From Xylona heveae TC161 (lineage: Eukaryota; Ascomycota; Xylonomycetes; Xylonales; Xylonaceae): 64,000 nt of DNA. The stretch spans positions 2,165,511 through 2,229,510 of the forward strand of contig NW_017264194.1 of assembly GCF_001619985.1 (NCBI RefSeq). Direction: 5' to 3'. Every line of letters starts with the position of its first letter. The first letter of the stretch is position 1. The position numbers and the translations under genes are program-made. Positions 33,632-46,325 of the stretch are shown here, piece after piece. The notes beneath the pieces were generated by a model. That model was not told where the DNA came from. It saw only the letters and a program-made list of their open reading frames with translations, and searched no databases.

Positions 33632-35866
33632 ATGGCCGACTTTGACTTCTCCGGCAGTTATATACCTTCTCTCCACAAACCGGCATCTCTTCTTCCAATC
33701 GCGCGCCATAGGAGGAGTTTGCTATATTTGATTGAAACATATCCTGTAACCATTGTCGTCGGCCAGACTGGAAGCGGTAAAACGACACAGATACCCCAGT
33801 TTCTCGAGCAAGCAGGATGGTGCGCCGATGGCAAGGCTATAGCTGTGACGCAGGTAGGTGAGTCGAGTCGCATTGTGCATGTGGATAAGGCCAGAGCTGA
33901 CATGATATATGGAAATAGCCGCGCAGAGTGGCTGCCACGACAGTTGCTGCAAGAGTGGCGGATGAAATGAGGTGCCAACTCGGCCAAGAGGTATAACTAT
34001 CTCAATAAGGGAAACGTCTCTGAAATTTGAGCTAGAATTGTGCTGACCGTTCCATAGGTCGGATATAGCATAAGATTTGAAGATGTTACTTCCTCGAAAA
34101 CGCGAATAAAATTCCTCACTGACGGTCTGCTCCTGCGCGAAGCCCTCGTGGATCCATTACTATCGCGATACTCGGTCATCATGGTGGACGAAGCGCACGA
34201 ACGGTCCCTTAGCACAGATGTCCTTCTTGGAATTTTGAAAAAGATTCGAAGGAAACGACCAGATCTCAGAATAGTTGTTAGCAGCGCGACTCTGCAAGCA
34301 GAAGACTTTTTACGCTTCTTCGTTGGAGACAGCGCTGCCGAAGGGGCTGATCCTGAAGAACTTGGCGGCGATGTTGGGAGAATCATTAGTCTCGAAGGAC
34401 GAATGTACCCAGTTGACATCTTGTATCTGGAAGAGCCAGCAGAAGATTATGTGCAACGAGCCGTCAACACCGTCTTTGATATACATACCAAGGAAGCTGA
34501 AGGAGACATTCTATTGTTCTTGACTGGCCGGGAAGAAATCGATACCGCTATTGAAATGATTGCAGAACGCATGGGCTCAGTCCATCCTCGTGGATCGTCT
34601 CTCCAACCTCTACCACTCTACGCCGGCCTTTCGACAGAACAACAGCTCTACGTGTTTGAGCCTGCGCCAGAAAAAACCCGCAAAGTTATTGTCTCCACCA
34701 ATATCGCGGAAGCTTCCGTTACCATTGACGGAATCGTCTACGTGATTGACTGTGGCTTCGTCAAACTCCGAGCCTTCAACCCTACAACTGGAATTGAAAC
34801 TTTGACCGCTACGCCCTTGTCAAAAGCATCCGCAACCCAACGTGCTGGCCGGGCAGGCCGGACCAAGCCAGGGAAATGTTTCCGACTTTACACCGAGTCC
34901 GCGTTCAACGCACTACCAGAGGCTAGCGTTCCAGAGATTCAGCGATCGAATCTTGCCCCCGTTGTCCTCCAACTCAAGGCATTAGGCATCGACAATATTG
35001 TGCGCTTCGATTTTCTCACGTCTCCACCGGCCGAACTCGTCATTCGAGCCCTTGAACTCCTTTACTCTCTCGGCGCGCTCGATGACTACGCAAAATTAAC
35101 GAAGACGCTTGGTACCCGCATGGCCGAGCTTTCTGTTGAACCAATGATGGCGAAAGTACTGCTCTCTGCACCCTCATTTGGGTGTCTCAGCGAGATACTC
35201 TCCATTGCAGCAATGACTAGCCTCCAAGGAGCAGTGTGGTTTCATCATGAGGGCTCCAAAAAAGCCACAGAGACGGCGCGACGTAAATTTGCCGTGGAAG
35301 AAGGTGATCACTTGACGCTACTCAATGTTTACCAGACGTTTGTCACCAAAGGCAAAAAGGACGCGAAATGGTGTCGTGATAACTATCTCAATTATAAATC
35401 GATGACTCGAGCCGTCAGTATCCGTGCGCAATTGAAGCGTTATCTGGAGCGCTTTGGAATCAACGTCGATGAAAGCTTATCTTCTGGCGGCGTTTTATCC
35501 GTCGGAGGAGAAGACAAGGGAACAAAAATAAGAAAATGTCTGACGACAGGATACTTTGCACATGCGGCTCGCATGCAGCCCGATGGGACATTCAGGACAG
35601 TCAGCGGTGGTACGATGTTGCATGCTCATCCGACATCGTTGATGTTTGTAAGTACTTTTTACCTGCGGCCCTGACCTTCTGGGATTAAAACGTTCTCTGG
35701 TGATCCATAGGTGCTAATCATAGCCTTACAGAATCGCAAAGCAGATTGGGTCATTTTTCATGAGATCATGGAGACGAGTAATAAGACATATATCAGGGAC
35801 GTTACGAAGATTGAAAAGAGCTGGCTAGTAGAGGCTGCGCCTGAGTTTTATCAAATACGCCGATGA
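33632..35866 (+). CDS. DHX35: DEAH-box RNA helicase, DHX35-like
   Basis: Exons 33632..33853, 33919..33990, 34058..35647 and 35732..35866; 672 residues. Motifs in order: I GQTGSGKTT (44-52), Ia PRRVAATT across intron 1, II DEAH (142-145), III SAT (174-176), IV LPLYAGLS, V STNIAEASVTIDG and VI QRAGRAGR (359-366). Then come the winged-helix/ratchet region and the OB-fold, ending DVTKIEKSWLVEAAPEFY. Size (~700) and the lack of an RS or S1 N-terminal extension match DHX35 rather than Prp2, Prp16, Prp22 or Prp43. DHX35 is a spliceosome-associated ATPase lost from budding yeast but kept in filamentous fungi. The last exon closes the conserved OB-fold and is required. Expected to act in the nucleus. 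Confidence 0.93.
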
Positions 35867-36383
35867 CAACTGGCGGCCTCCTTTCGAGGAGAGTAATATA
35901 TAGACATATAACACGTTCGCATGAGAATGATGGATAGTGAACTTAACGCAGAAGCGCGCTCTCCCAGTTCCTAGTCTCATTTCCTAAGCGTGAAGAGAGA
36001 CTTAGAATGTTGCAAATAGTCAGAACAAGTAAAAAATTATAAAATCTTCTTTTCTCGGTTTGAACTTATAAAATGGAGGCGTTACACCGAAAGATATGCA
36101 CAGCTTTGGCGGCTGCAACATGTTAGACCCTTGTAAACAATTCTCCGGCTCTAGGGCTGAGAATATAGCTGTAGCATGGAGGAACCGTTGAGACGTCACT
36201 GGCGAGGACCCTGAGGGACCTCGGACGTCAATTCTAGCGACCTAAGTTCTGCCCCTCCGAACTCATAAATACCATCATAAACAAGAATATTTCAAGCCGC
36301 ACATAACAGGCTTCTCTGTCAACGATATCAAAAGTATAATTGACTGGAGTCTAACCAAGCTCAGAAGCGACAGGAGTAAGAAT
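35867..36383. other. Intergenic, 0.5 kb
   Basis: 3' flank of the helicase gene and promoter of the PITH-domain gene. No other feature seen. Confidence 0.6.
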
Positions 36384-37137
36384 ATGTCACACCATTGTCA
36401 CGACGAACACGCCGGCCACGGCCATGTGCACGACCACTCCGACGACATCCAGCCCGCCTTGCAATCTCTCTTATACAAGCAGATTGACTTTGGCAAGATC
36501 ACAACTTTAAACGAGGCGGCCCCGGGATCTGGCGCGGCAGTTGTGCAGAAGACATGGGGAGACAGATTCGCTGTTGAGCCCGAGCTTCAAAGTGATGTGG
36601 ATGAGCAATTGCTCATGTTTGTTCCGTGCGTGTTTTTGCCCTTACTTTTATCCTTGAACCATTCAATTATAGCTAACTTTTTCGAAAAGCTTCACCGGTC
36701 AAGTCCGCCTACACTCTATCCTCCTTCGAACCAGCGATTCGCCCTCGGCGCCCCACACATTAAAGGTCTTTCAAAACCGAGACGATCTCGATTTCGGCAC
36801 GGCATCTGAAGCGCCGCCTACACAAACACTGCAATTGGTGCGGTCATCAGACATTCAGGAAATTCCAGTAAAACGGGCACTATTCAACTCCGTACAGTCT
36901 CTGACACTCTTCTTTGTGGACAATTTCGCGCAAGCAGTTGGCGCAGGAGATGATGTGGACGATGAGGATGAAGAAGTCACGAGAATTAACTATATCGCCT
37001 TCAAGGGAGAGTACATGCATCTGAACCGCGAACCGATTGAGTTCCTGTATGAGGCGGCTGCAAATCCGGGAGATCATAAGGCCATTGTGGGGACAAAAGA
37101 GGGATTAGGAAGTGATTTGCATCGTGGGGGGATGTGA
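36384..37137 (+). CDS. PITH-domain protein (PITHD1-like)
   Basis: Exons 36384..36625 and 36690..37137, 229 residues. The His-rich start (HHCHDEHAGHGHVHDH) is followed by a complete PITH domain: LYKQIDFGKITTLNE, then DEQLLMFVP/FTGQVRLHSILLR across the intron, the long NRDDLDFGTASEAPPTQTLQL and INYIAFKGEY. PITH is the jelly-roll domain that in thioredoxin-like 1 binds the 26S proteasome; stand-alone members are conserved in fungi and animals with little known function. The splice uses a phase-2 junction with AAG acceptor, chosen because only this restores the P-F-T-G-Q motif. The His-rich tract could bind metal; that is inference. Confidence 0.92.
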
Positions 37138-37541
37138 GTCCCGTACGAGCGACAGGAAGGAGGGCCGGAAATTTGACACATAGGTCAAAATTAGAGGGAA
37201 AAGGGATTGAGGGAGAAAATTTATATGGGTCCTCGGCGTTAGGAGTTGCTTATGTGCATCGCAGAAAGCGCTGTAAACTTGATCTCGTGGCTTATCATCT
37301 GTGTTCACCCGTGTGTGAACTTAAGTGAGCTTGATGGAAGTCAGGAGACGCTAGATAGAATGCGAAAGGAGCTTCTGAAATAGATCAGACGTCAAGAATC
37401 ATTAAATCATTACACTGTATATTCAGTCATATATTGCCCAAAACCCAAATAACCGCAAACCAAAACAATAACATCGAATGAAGCGTTGTGGGTCCATTCT
37501 CCTCACAGTACCTATAGACATTGCAGAATCGAATAGGTATC
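37138..37541. other. Convergent intergenic, 0.4 kb
   Basis: 3' ends of the PITH-domain and SPC25 genes face each other. No feature seen beyond 3'-UTR-like sequence. Confidence 0.6.
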
Positions 37542-38383
37542 TCATTTCATTGCCTCGATAAACGCCACCCTCATGCCCTTCAGCAAGATTCTCAAGTCTC
37601 TCGTCTCATTGAGCTTTTCCACAATCGCGTCCGCCCTTTCTTTGTCAATCTTGGGCTTGCAATGTCCAATTTCATATTCTCTCTTGTCCATGACAAGCTC
37701 AAACCACGCCTCTCTCTCCCAGTCCTTTTCGTCAATATGGGTGTACACAAATTTTATGTGGTCGCTCACGCCCGCCCCTTCAATTCTTAGACCGAGATAG
37801 TCTTGCCAGAAGTCGAGTTCCGGCACGTTGAATCGCGACTGGTTGTCCAGGTGTCGCGCATGCTCCTTTTGCGCGTCGACTCGCTGTGTAATAGCCTTTT
37901 GGGTATCGGCAATTTGTTGCTTCAGTCTATCGCGGTGAGCTGCGCGTTCGTCGCGTTGCGCCGTCACTGCTGCGATGGCGCTCTGCATCTCTGAAGTCTC
38001 CTGGTATTCTTTTTGGAGTGTTTGATTATGAGCAGATGCTTTAAGAGACAGTATTTCCATATCGCGGCGGCGCATGCGTTGGTCCTCTGTTCACAGTCTC
38101 TCATTAGAAATGTGTTTTTCTTGCCGTCAAATCACCCTGCGTTGGCAATACCTTGTAGTTCGGCAACGCTCATGCGAAATTGATTTCTCTCTTCAAGAAC
38201 GCGTTTCCGTCCCTTTTCAATGAAATCATCGAATCGAGCAGTAAATTTGGCCATGCGGTCGCGTAGATCTTCGAATCCAAAATTGATGCTGGGAAGTGTC
38301 TCGGCCATAGTCGATGGCACAACGGCGGTCGACGCGCGCCTGACGCTTGATGAAAGGGATGATTCGAATGCCATCGCTGCCAT
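37542..38383 (-). CDS. SPC25: Kinetochore protein Spc25
   Basis: Exons 38152..38383 and 37542..38086 (minus), 258 residues; the 65-base intron joins SVAELQ to EDQRMRRRD. After a Ser/Thr-rich start comes LPSINFGFEDLRDRMAKFTARFDDFIEKGRKRVLEERNQF-like sequence, a ~90-residue coiled coil, and the globular C-terminal RWD-type domain beginning near LDFWQDYLGLRIEGAG and ending LLKGMRVAFIEAMK. This is the Spc25 subunit of the Ndc80 complex, which pairs with Spc24 to anchor the complex to the inner kinetochore. Divergent from RRN6. Another in-frame ATG three codons downstream is possible as start. Confidence 0.93.
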
Positions 38384-38804
38384 TATCTGTTGCGATCAGT
38401 CTGGCTGGCAGATCTAGTGGTTTGTGAGGAGTAGCAACTGCGTAACTATTGACCTCAAAAGTGGTAATAACGTGTGATGAAATTGAGATTTGGTGTTGCT
38501 CGCGAAATGTTGGTTTTGGCGGGGGATGACAACCCAGCCGGTTGCCAGGGACAACCAACTTCCATCGGACCAAAAGTCCTCTTGGGCACCGGCACTTAGT
38601 AAATTATTATCTCCGCCTTCTGAGCACAATCATGGCGCGATAAAAGGAGCGGATAGATGCATATTTCCTATGCGCAAACAAGAAATCGTGATATATAAGC
38701 TGATCTGGAATATTCTTGTGATTTCCCTGTGCGCAGCAGTTGCGCAATCGACATGAAGGATACAACCGCAACAGTTCACACACCAAGGATTCGGCGCAAA
38801 CCAA
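38384..38804. promoter_or_regulatory. Bidirectional promoter SPC25 / RRN6
   Basis: 421 bases between divergent start codons. I saw no named regulatory site, only a GATAAAAGG-like stretch near 38639. Confidence 0.5.
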
Positions 38805-41800
38805 ATGGCTGACCATCGCCTTAATGACCTGCTCTATGGGCACCTTGGAGAAGCAATCTATGATCGAGATACCCAGACATGGCACTTTTCTCGACAGCTG
38901 GGTCGGAGTATGGCATTTCTCATATCAAAGATTTATTGTCAATTATGTGCACTGACAGTTTACCCTCTTTTCTCTTTTGTATAGGAAATATTCTCCATCC
39001 AGTTGGCACTTCTACAGTTCCTATACCACCATCGCAGCTCCTGACGGAGCATGAATCTTTGCAAGGAAAACGGACGAAGAAGAAGCGCGAAGCACTCAAT
39101 CTGAGCAAAATTCATCCGGAAATCGTTCCTGGGCTCGAACTCCTTGCGCCACTTGCCAAGATTTCAGAGGTCGCTTCCACGGTCACCGATACTTACGAGC
39201 CTACTTCGGCCGAGCTGCTTGCCATTGGGACAGCAGAGGATGTTGATAATCAGAAATCAGGCACCAGTACAGTATCCATTGCCGCAGTGGCCGGAGGCGA
39301 GCTGGGCGAAACTGTGATACTTGTGCATCTTCGAAAAGAACAACTAGGTTGGAAAGGATACAAAGGAACTAGATTAAGCGTCCAAACGTTTGGGGACGGC
39401 GAGAAAGCGCCATGGCAAGGCGATTCGGGTCCTGTCAGACAGATATGCTTTGCTGAAAGTGACGGAGAAGGCGCGGGATGGCTAGCTGTGCGCTTTAATA
39501 CTTATACTGCAATTCTGCGTCCGGCTTTTCGTCGAAAATTCAGCGCGTCGTTTGCCTTTGATCCCTCGGTTCCTTCGGCAAATCACCGTCGTACTCAGAT
39601 TGACCCAAACCCTATTTTGACCTTGCAATGCGGCGAGACGGGCGGAGCTCCCCATGCAGATGTAACGTTCAATCCATGGTATCAGCGGCAATTTGCGGTG
39701 ATAGATCAGGAAGGGAACTGGAGCATATGGAACGCAGAAGGAAGGTTTTGGAAGAGAAGGACGTTCCGTGGCGATGCGGGGAAAAAGGGAAACATTTTCG
39801 AAGGTCTCGACGAGAAGAAGTTACTCCCCAATATGAAGCAGACTGATGGCTGGGCGAGAATATGCTGGGCAGCAAACGTCAAAACTATAGCCATGTGCAC
39901 TCGGAGACACTTTGCGGTGTTCAATCTCGCGGAGCAACCAGTTCGATTAAATTGTCCAGAGCTCGGCATGATTCGTTCGACCAGTTGGTTTCTGGACATG
40001 AAACGAAGTCCTGCAAATGGAAGCCATGTCTTCGTTCTAACGTCCACTCATCTGTATTGGCTAGACGTTTCTGGTCCGGAAGATGCCTTTGATGAGGATC
40101 AAGGTCGTAGCGCGGTTAAGATATTGATGTCATGGAGACATTATCGCAGTCAAGACGATACAAGTTTGCAAATGCATCTTTCGAAAGTCGAAGAAGGTAT
40201 TGACTTTATAGTTTCTCATTTACGTCTATCATTGAGCTGACGTTTGAAATAGGAGACGGCACGTCTATACTCATATACTCGCGGCTCAATGATTTAATAT
40301 CTGTTTTCCAGTTCGCTATGCCGTCCGATCCTCCATCGCTACCCACTTCGATTGCCGATCCGTATATCCTAAAGCTGCCTCCAACCCTCCTAAGCACTGC
40401 TACCCAAGATGATCGCTCACACGCTTGCAACATTCTCACGCTCACCCTGCGGCCCCTCGACTACGTTCTCGCTCACGGAGCTTTACCTGCCGGTCCAGGA
40501 AACACATATCAAGAGCAAGGTATCAGGTTCTTTCAGCTTACCGTACTTTGCAACGACTTGAGCGTGCACGAGGCCTTGTATTATCGCAGGCATGACGAGG
40601 GAAAGGGGGAAGATGATCATGCACGGAGCGTTCTCGTAGAGGAACCGACGATAAGGAGCAAAGTCGATAAAACTTTAAAAAGTTCTAATCGGATTGATGA
40701 TGATTTCATTGTAGCCGATGATGAGATCGAGCTTGCAGAAACATCATCCAGGCGCAGCCGAGAGGGTTATTATGGACGTAAGGGGCGGACCAATAAAGCC
40801 ATTGGATTGTCCGACGACGAAGATGAAGATGGTCTTACCGTGGAAGACCCCTACACCGTGCCTTTCGAGCGAGTCTACGATATGGCTTTCAGGGATGCTA
40901 TACAAGTTCGCGAGGGAAGCGTCAGTGAGGATCCCGAATTTAGTGACTATTTGCACACGCTTCGTGAGGCTTTCGACGCGAAGATTGAAGCTGGCGAAAG
41001 TCCAATTGTGTCTCTGTATGTTACCAACTCTTCCACCACCAGTGCTGATCTTATATGTGTACTGACTCCTACTAGCCTAGAACTTGGCCCCTCTAGACCC
41101 CGTGTGGATGATATTGATCAAGCTTCTACCGACATTGACGAGCTGCTCAAGTGGCTTTGGGAACGCGAATTGAAAGAAAGTGGTCCTGGCGAGAACAGAC
41201 TGGCAATTACCCAACTTGCCGTGTCAGATCTGTTCCCATTGCAGCCAAGCACGAAGCCAGGAAAAGTTTCCTCGGAGGGGTTGCCGTCGTCATTAGTTTC
41301 ATCATTTCCATCCAATTCTCTCTCCGCCATCTACGACTACCTGATTAGCCTTTGGTTAGCCCCGTTACCGAATACAGTGCCTGGGAGGACTCGTCTCGCA
41401 AAGGAGCGTGTTGTACGAAAGGCCGCAGCCGAATTATTCCTTGCCAGTATCGGTCTCAGGGTGATCCGCAATAGTGCTCCTTCAGTGGGTGACGCCACTC
41501 AAAGTCAGGCATCCCGTTCTCTTACAGGACCAACGACCGCCGAACCTAGCCTTCCCGGGGAATACAATCTGGCGGTACGGGGTCGTTATCATGACCACGA
41601 CGAACTGGACGATTCTCCAAGCAAAAGAAGAGGCCGACAAAACAGCGCAGACGCAAGGAATTCCGCTAGACGCGGACCGCGATCTCCCCTTGGCCGAGCA
41701 GCCGTGGAGCCGTCTTCAGAAGTCCCAATGGACCAGGGCTTTCAACTCACAAATCCCAGTACGCAATTCTCACAGCATGCTCAAACGCCGCAGGATGGGG

Positions 41801-43299
41801 CTACTACTACACCATCAGCTCTCAACGCAGCAGCAGACCTTCCACCTAGTTCGCCTCCAGTGCAGCCTGCAACCGCTGTAGGAGATGAGACCACGTTTCC
41901 ATCATCACCTCTTGCTCCTCCACCACAGGCTTCTCAACAACTTCCTCCCTTGCAAGAGTCTAATCAGGCAGATCACGTAGGCGCCGCAAGTGGGCCATCG
42001 CGCCTAAATAGACGTGGCAGTAGCCCAATTCGTGGCCGCGGCCGCAGTCGAAGTCGAAGTGGTAGTATCAGCAGCCGCACGCCTTCTCGCCGTCGTAGCA
42101 TCAGCACCAGCAAAGGCAAGGGTAAAGCCGTGTCTCGATCCATCTCCCGCTCGACCCGCGGCTATACGACCGCAACGTCCACAGACGACGACTTTAGCCA
42201 AGACGAGGAAGACCTCGCGTCCTTTCGGCTACGGCAATATGTCCCAGTGGCTCCGCAGCCACCGTTACCTCGGTCCATGAGTCAGATCCTCTCTCAATGG
42301 ACAATTGGTGAAGACCCCGACAACTTCGATTGGGAAGCTTCTCAATTACGTGGAACTTTGGGGCTGGCCTCGCAGTCCATGTCACAGTCTCAAGGTCTCT
42401 TCACACCATACAGTGGAGACGATGGCGATTTCAGTCAGAGAGCTGGACTCGCATCAGAAGCTAGCATGGCAACTGGTGCCGGAGGTATTCCTGCGGATTT
42501 GGCACATCTTAGCCCCGAAAAAGCAGCTCGCGAACTACGACATCGTCGTCGTCGCGAAGAGCGCGACCGCCGTCGATTAGAACGACATGAACGACGGCAA
42601 CGCATGCTGACGGCTCGCGAGAATCAAAGACGAGAACAAGGCAGTCTTTTCTTTTCGGAACCGGGGTACATGTCTGGCGTTTTGCCCTCAGATGGGTTGG
42701 ATGATCCTTTGCAAAGTAGCGCCTTGAGACCTGGACCCAGAAGAGAAAGTCGCGGAGAGCGAGAGGTCGCCGGTCCTGTGGAAGATGCTATTCCCGAGGA
42801 AGATGAAATGGAGCATGAAATCCCAGATGCCTCGCAAAGAGGTCCCAGAGCAGCCCAGCGTGCGCCAAGGACTCCGGCTGCCCGAGTCAGTGGCCGGTCT
42901 GACTTGGGAACTGGCTTTGAGGATAGAGAAGCAACAGCAACAGCAGCAACAGCAGCAGCATCGGGTTCAGGTCCAGCAGTTAATCATCCTCCTCCTACGC
43001 CTTTTACAGGGTTCCCTCCGTCCTCGCCTCTTCGCCAGACCACCAGATCTCAATTTGCAACCGCCGGTCGACCTGCACCAGCTGCTGCCGAATTCCAGGG
43101 GTTTCTTGACCAGTCTCAGCATCGTCGTTCCTCTTTTGATGCCCTTGCAGGCATGAACGATATGCCCATGACGCAGATTGAGCGTGGTGCGTTTGGTGCA
43201 AGAACGCCTGCTGCAGCGACAGCCGCGGGTGCGCATACCCCTGCGTCGGGAAGAAGGACGGGCGGCAAGAGGAAGAGGCCGAGAATGGCAGGATTTTAG
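38805..43299 (+). CDS. RRN6: RNA polymerase I-specific initiation factor, Rrn6-like
   Basis: Exons 38805..38907, 38985..40196 and 40253..43299; 1453 residues. N-terminal text (LNDLLYGHLGEAIYDRDTQTWHFSR), then RKEQLGWKGYKGTRLSV, DSGPVRQICFAES and ADVTFNPWYQRQFAVIDQEG, forms the WD40-like propeller region of the Rrn6/TAFI110 family. The C-terminus ends in a basic tail (GGKRKRPRMAGF), also typical. Rrn6 is part of the core factor that loads Pol I on rDNA promoters in the nucleolus. Residues ~930-1120 hold an Arg/Ser-rich stretch (GRGRSRSRSGSISS) and low-complexity Gln/Pro/Ala parts. The protein seems longer than yeast Rrn6 (about 890 residues). Exon 1 may instead end at 38901; both donors keep the frame, and GTATGG at 38908 is the better site. 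Confidence 0.88.
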
Positions 43300-44512
43300 T
43301 TTCTTTCTTCCCTTCCTTCCTTCTTATTTTTATTTGTATTTGTATTTTTTATAGTAATTTTTGAATGGATCATTGTCATTGAATTGGGCCACTTTGTTTA
43401 TTTCCCTTCATGACTTTGTTTATAGTCTTCTATTGGAATTGTATTGCGTTGATAGAAGCTTTGTGGGGTGAAGTATATACCACAAGATGTATTCGCATGG
43501 TTACTGGATACCTTCTACATATATAGCTTAATTACATCTTTTGCAAATTGGTTATCATAGAACCAACTGTTCAGGAATTGGTGAAACAGTGTAATCTGCA
43601 GTCAAAATAACAGAACTCACAAGTGTTGTTGTCATGCTTCTACAGTGTTGATCAGTTTAGACGGGAGTTGTTTAATTGATACTGCCAGGCTGACAAGCAA
43701 CAAGGGTTCTTGAGGAGTCTACAGCGTATGATGTATCACGGTCACAGTAGATAATGGAATAATTGATTGAAACGGATAAATTTCAACCAGGTGCGAGGGG
43801 TGGGTGTGGGAAGCCAGCGCTATATGTGTGGTTTTTAGCGAAAGTCATCAACTAAAGTTATAACTATAGAGTAAGCGATTGCTTACTGTCCATTGCTCCC
43901 TTGTCCCTTAGCTATAATAATTAACTATGCCATTCACCATTGTCCTCGCTCCTTTGCGGAAGGCCCGCACTTAGCTTGACAGGGTTATTCCACTATAATC
44001 TTAGCTTCCGATAAGACTACGTGCACTAAGCGCTCTCTACGACAAGAGAACAACAGATAATGCCCATGCCATCGAAGAGGTGGCTAATCGTTCCAAATCT
44101 TATACATATATGAGCATAATGCAAGATATTCTCACGGAGGACAGGACAGCAGGGGGCGGGCTTTTGCATGTCCCTTCCGCCCAATCGCCAGCTGGACCAC
44201 TGAGATGCTTTGTCACGCCCCCCGAGAACCCGGAAAATTATATACCCCCTGAGCAGGGCACAGATTTCAGGGTCCCCTCAAATTACATCTGCCGTATACT
44301 TGACTGTGTCGGCGACGGCGGCAAAAAAGTTGCAAAAGACTGATCACATCTACTACAAGCAAGAAATGCATTAGTGGTGGTGTTTGGCCGGTAAATGTGT
44401 TACGGATATATATACTCAGACGTCTTAACAGCGCGTATGTGACACGCATCCATATATTTAGAAATCTAAACAGCACGAAGCGGCCCCATTCGGGATCCAA
44501 CGATTCGCAATT
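43300..44512. other. Intergenic, 1.2 kb
   Basis: Pyrimidine-rich 3' flank of RRN6, then promoter of the APH-type gene. A perfect 7-base inverted repeat (AGTAAGC, loop GATT) is at 43870-43887. ORF 44080-44343 has no recognisable content. Confidence 0.5.
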
Positions 44513-46192
44513 ATGGAGGAGGTCAAAGTCGAGGCCAAACGACATTTGCTGCGTGGTACAGTCACTCTTGAAGAGGCATTTACTAGAGAAGACGACATGA
44601 GAGCGGCCCTGCAATACCCTAAGAAACTTGGGGGATTCTATGTCCAGATGATAGAGCGACGCGACGAGATTCAAAGGCTGGTAGCTTCGCATTGCGGGTT
44701 AAAAAGCGCGGAATTGGGAAGGATAACTGTGAGAGAAGATCGCGCTGCTGACGGTACCCCCGTATGGCGACATGGCAGTTTCAATGTTTGCGTCCGAGTG
44801 TCTTTTGTCGATGAGCAAACCCGCCGGGACATGGCTTTCCGAGTACCCTTACCGTTCAAGATTGGCGAATATTTTGAGCCAGGCAATGCTGAAGAAAAAG
44901 TACGCTCGGAGGCCGCGACCTATATATGGATCAAGGAAAACTGTCCAGATGTTCCTATTCCGACGCTCCGAGGCTTCGGCGTGCCTGGAGGCCTTAGTGT
45001 TAGTTATCTAGCTCGGTGCGCGACAACCTAGCTTGTTTGAGTAATGTGCTAATAACAGATTTGATTCTCATGGGTTTAGTTCTTCCATCCTCATTCTCTT
45101 CCTCTCTGGCCTCGATTGCGAGCCTCTGTCTGGCGCTTCTTTTGCCGGTTGCGCGGAATTTCGGGCTTTTGTGAATACATTCCAAAGCGCAGGACGACTT
45201 TTACGGATCACGGATATCTCATTACAGATTGGATTGAGGGCGACGATGTACGGATGCTCTCGGACACTTTTTTTGAACCCCACACCCCAGAACAGACCCG
45301 AAATCTCTACCGCGACATGTCTCGTGTCATGCTGTCACTGAGCAAAATTCCTCAACCTCGAATCGGTTCATGGACCCTGAATGACCAAGGCCAAATCAGC
45401 TTGTCCAGTCGCCCGGGCCTGTTGCACTTGTACGAGATGGATAATCTTGCCATTCCGACCAATATCGAACGAAGCACAACCTACTCGAATGCGGATAGCT
45501 TCTATCTGGACTTGCTATCAGGCCATGACAACCGCCTTTTATATCAGCCAAATGCAATCTTTGACGAAGAGGATGCCCAGGGCCAGGCGACCGATCTGCT
45601 CCTGATGAGAGCTTTCCTCCATCAGTTCACCGATCGTGCTCAACGTCATGGCCCCTTTGTAATGCAGTTGACAGATTTGCATGCCAGCAATATTTTTGTT
45701 GACGAACAGTGGAATATCAAGTTTATCATTGACCTGGAATGGGCATGCTCTCTTCCTGTTTCTTTTCTGCTTCCACCTGCTTGGCTCACCGGCGAATTTC
45801 CAAGCGATCTCCACGGCCCAGAGTTTGAGGCATTCGAAACTGCTTACACTGAATTTGTCCATATATTCCGAGAGGAGGAGAAGGCCAGCACTCGGTCAAA
45901 CTACAATGGCTTGGTTTATTCGCGCGCAAGCGTGATGGAAGGTGCTCTCAAAACTGGTCAATATTCTTACCATCGTGCATTACGAACACCATCTGGATTA
46001 TTTAACATTGTTCGATTCCAGATGAAGCCCTTCTTTGATAAAGTTCCATCAGATCAACTTCGCTCTTCTGTTTCGACGTTCTGGAGGCCCAGAATGAATC
46101 ATTGGGTTGCAGAAAAATTGGAAGATCTGAAAAACTATAGACAACAAGTTTCTGAGATTTTTCATTCAAACTTGAGTTTCATTCAAACTTGA
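44513..46192 (+). CDS. Fungal APH-family phosphotransferase-like protein
   Basis: Exons 44513..44998 and 45080..46192, 532 residues; the join gives GVPGGLS/FFHPHSLP, where the family is variable. Recognisable APH parts are WRHGSFNVCVRV (glycine-rich strand), MAFRVPLPFKIGE, the AATYIWIKENCPDVPIPTLRGFG helix-linker, the catalytic-loop LTDLHASNIFVDE (Asp about 361, Asn about 366) and FIIDLEWACSLP (metal Asp). This sub-family is large in Eurotiomycetes, is usually annotated simply as 'aminoglycoside phosphotransferase' and has no known substrate; antibiotic modification should not be assumed. The HxD of bacterial enzymes is TxD here. Differs strongly from the AIM9-like gene. The acceptor at 45079 was chosen because upstream codons in frame contain a stop. 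Confidence 0.8.
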
Positions 46193-46325
46193 GTCTGGTT
46201 CCGAAAAAATAACGGTTTTTATACGAGCTAATGTGGCATATTTCGCATACTCAGATTGAATTCGGGGAAGCCTATAATTTATGCAATGTTCTCAAGGAGA
46301 TATTTCTCCTCTTGACAAAATCAAT

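Noticed and set aside
38879-38984. Alternative RRN6 start MALFSTAGSEYG...
   Set aside because: That part is intron read-through. The conserved N-terminus LNDLLYGHLGEAIYD starts at 38805 and splices into GNILHPVG.
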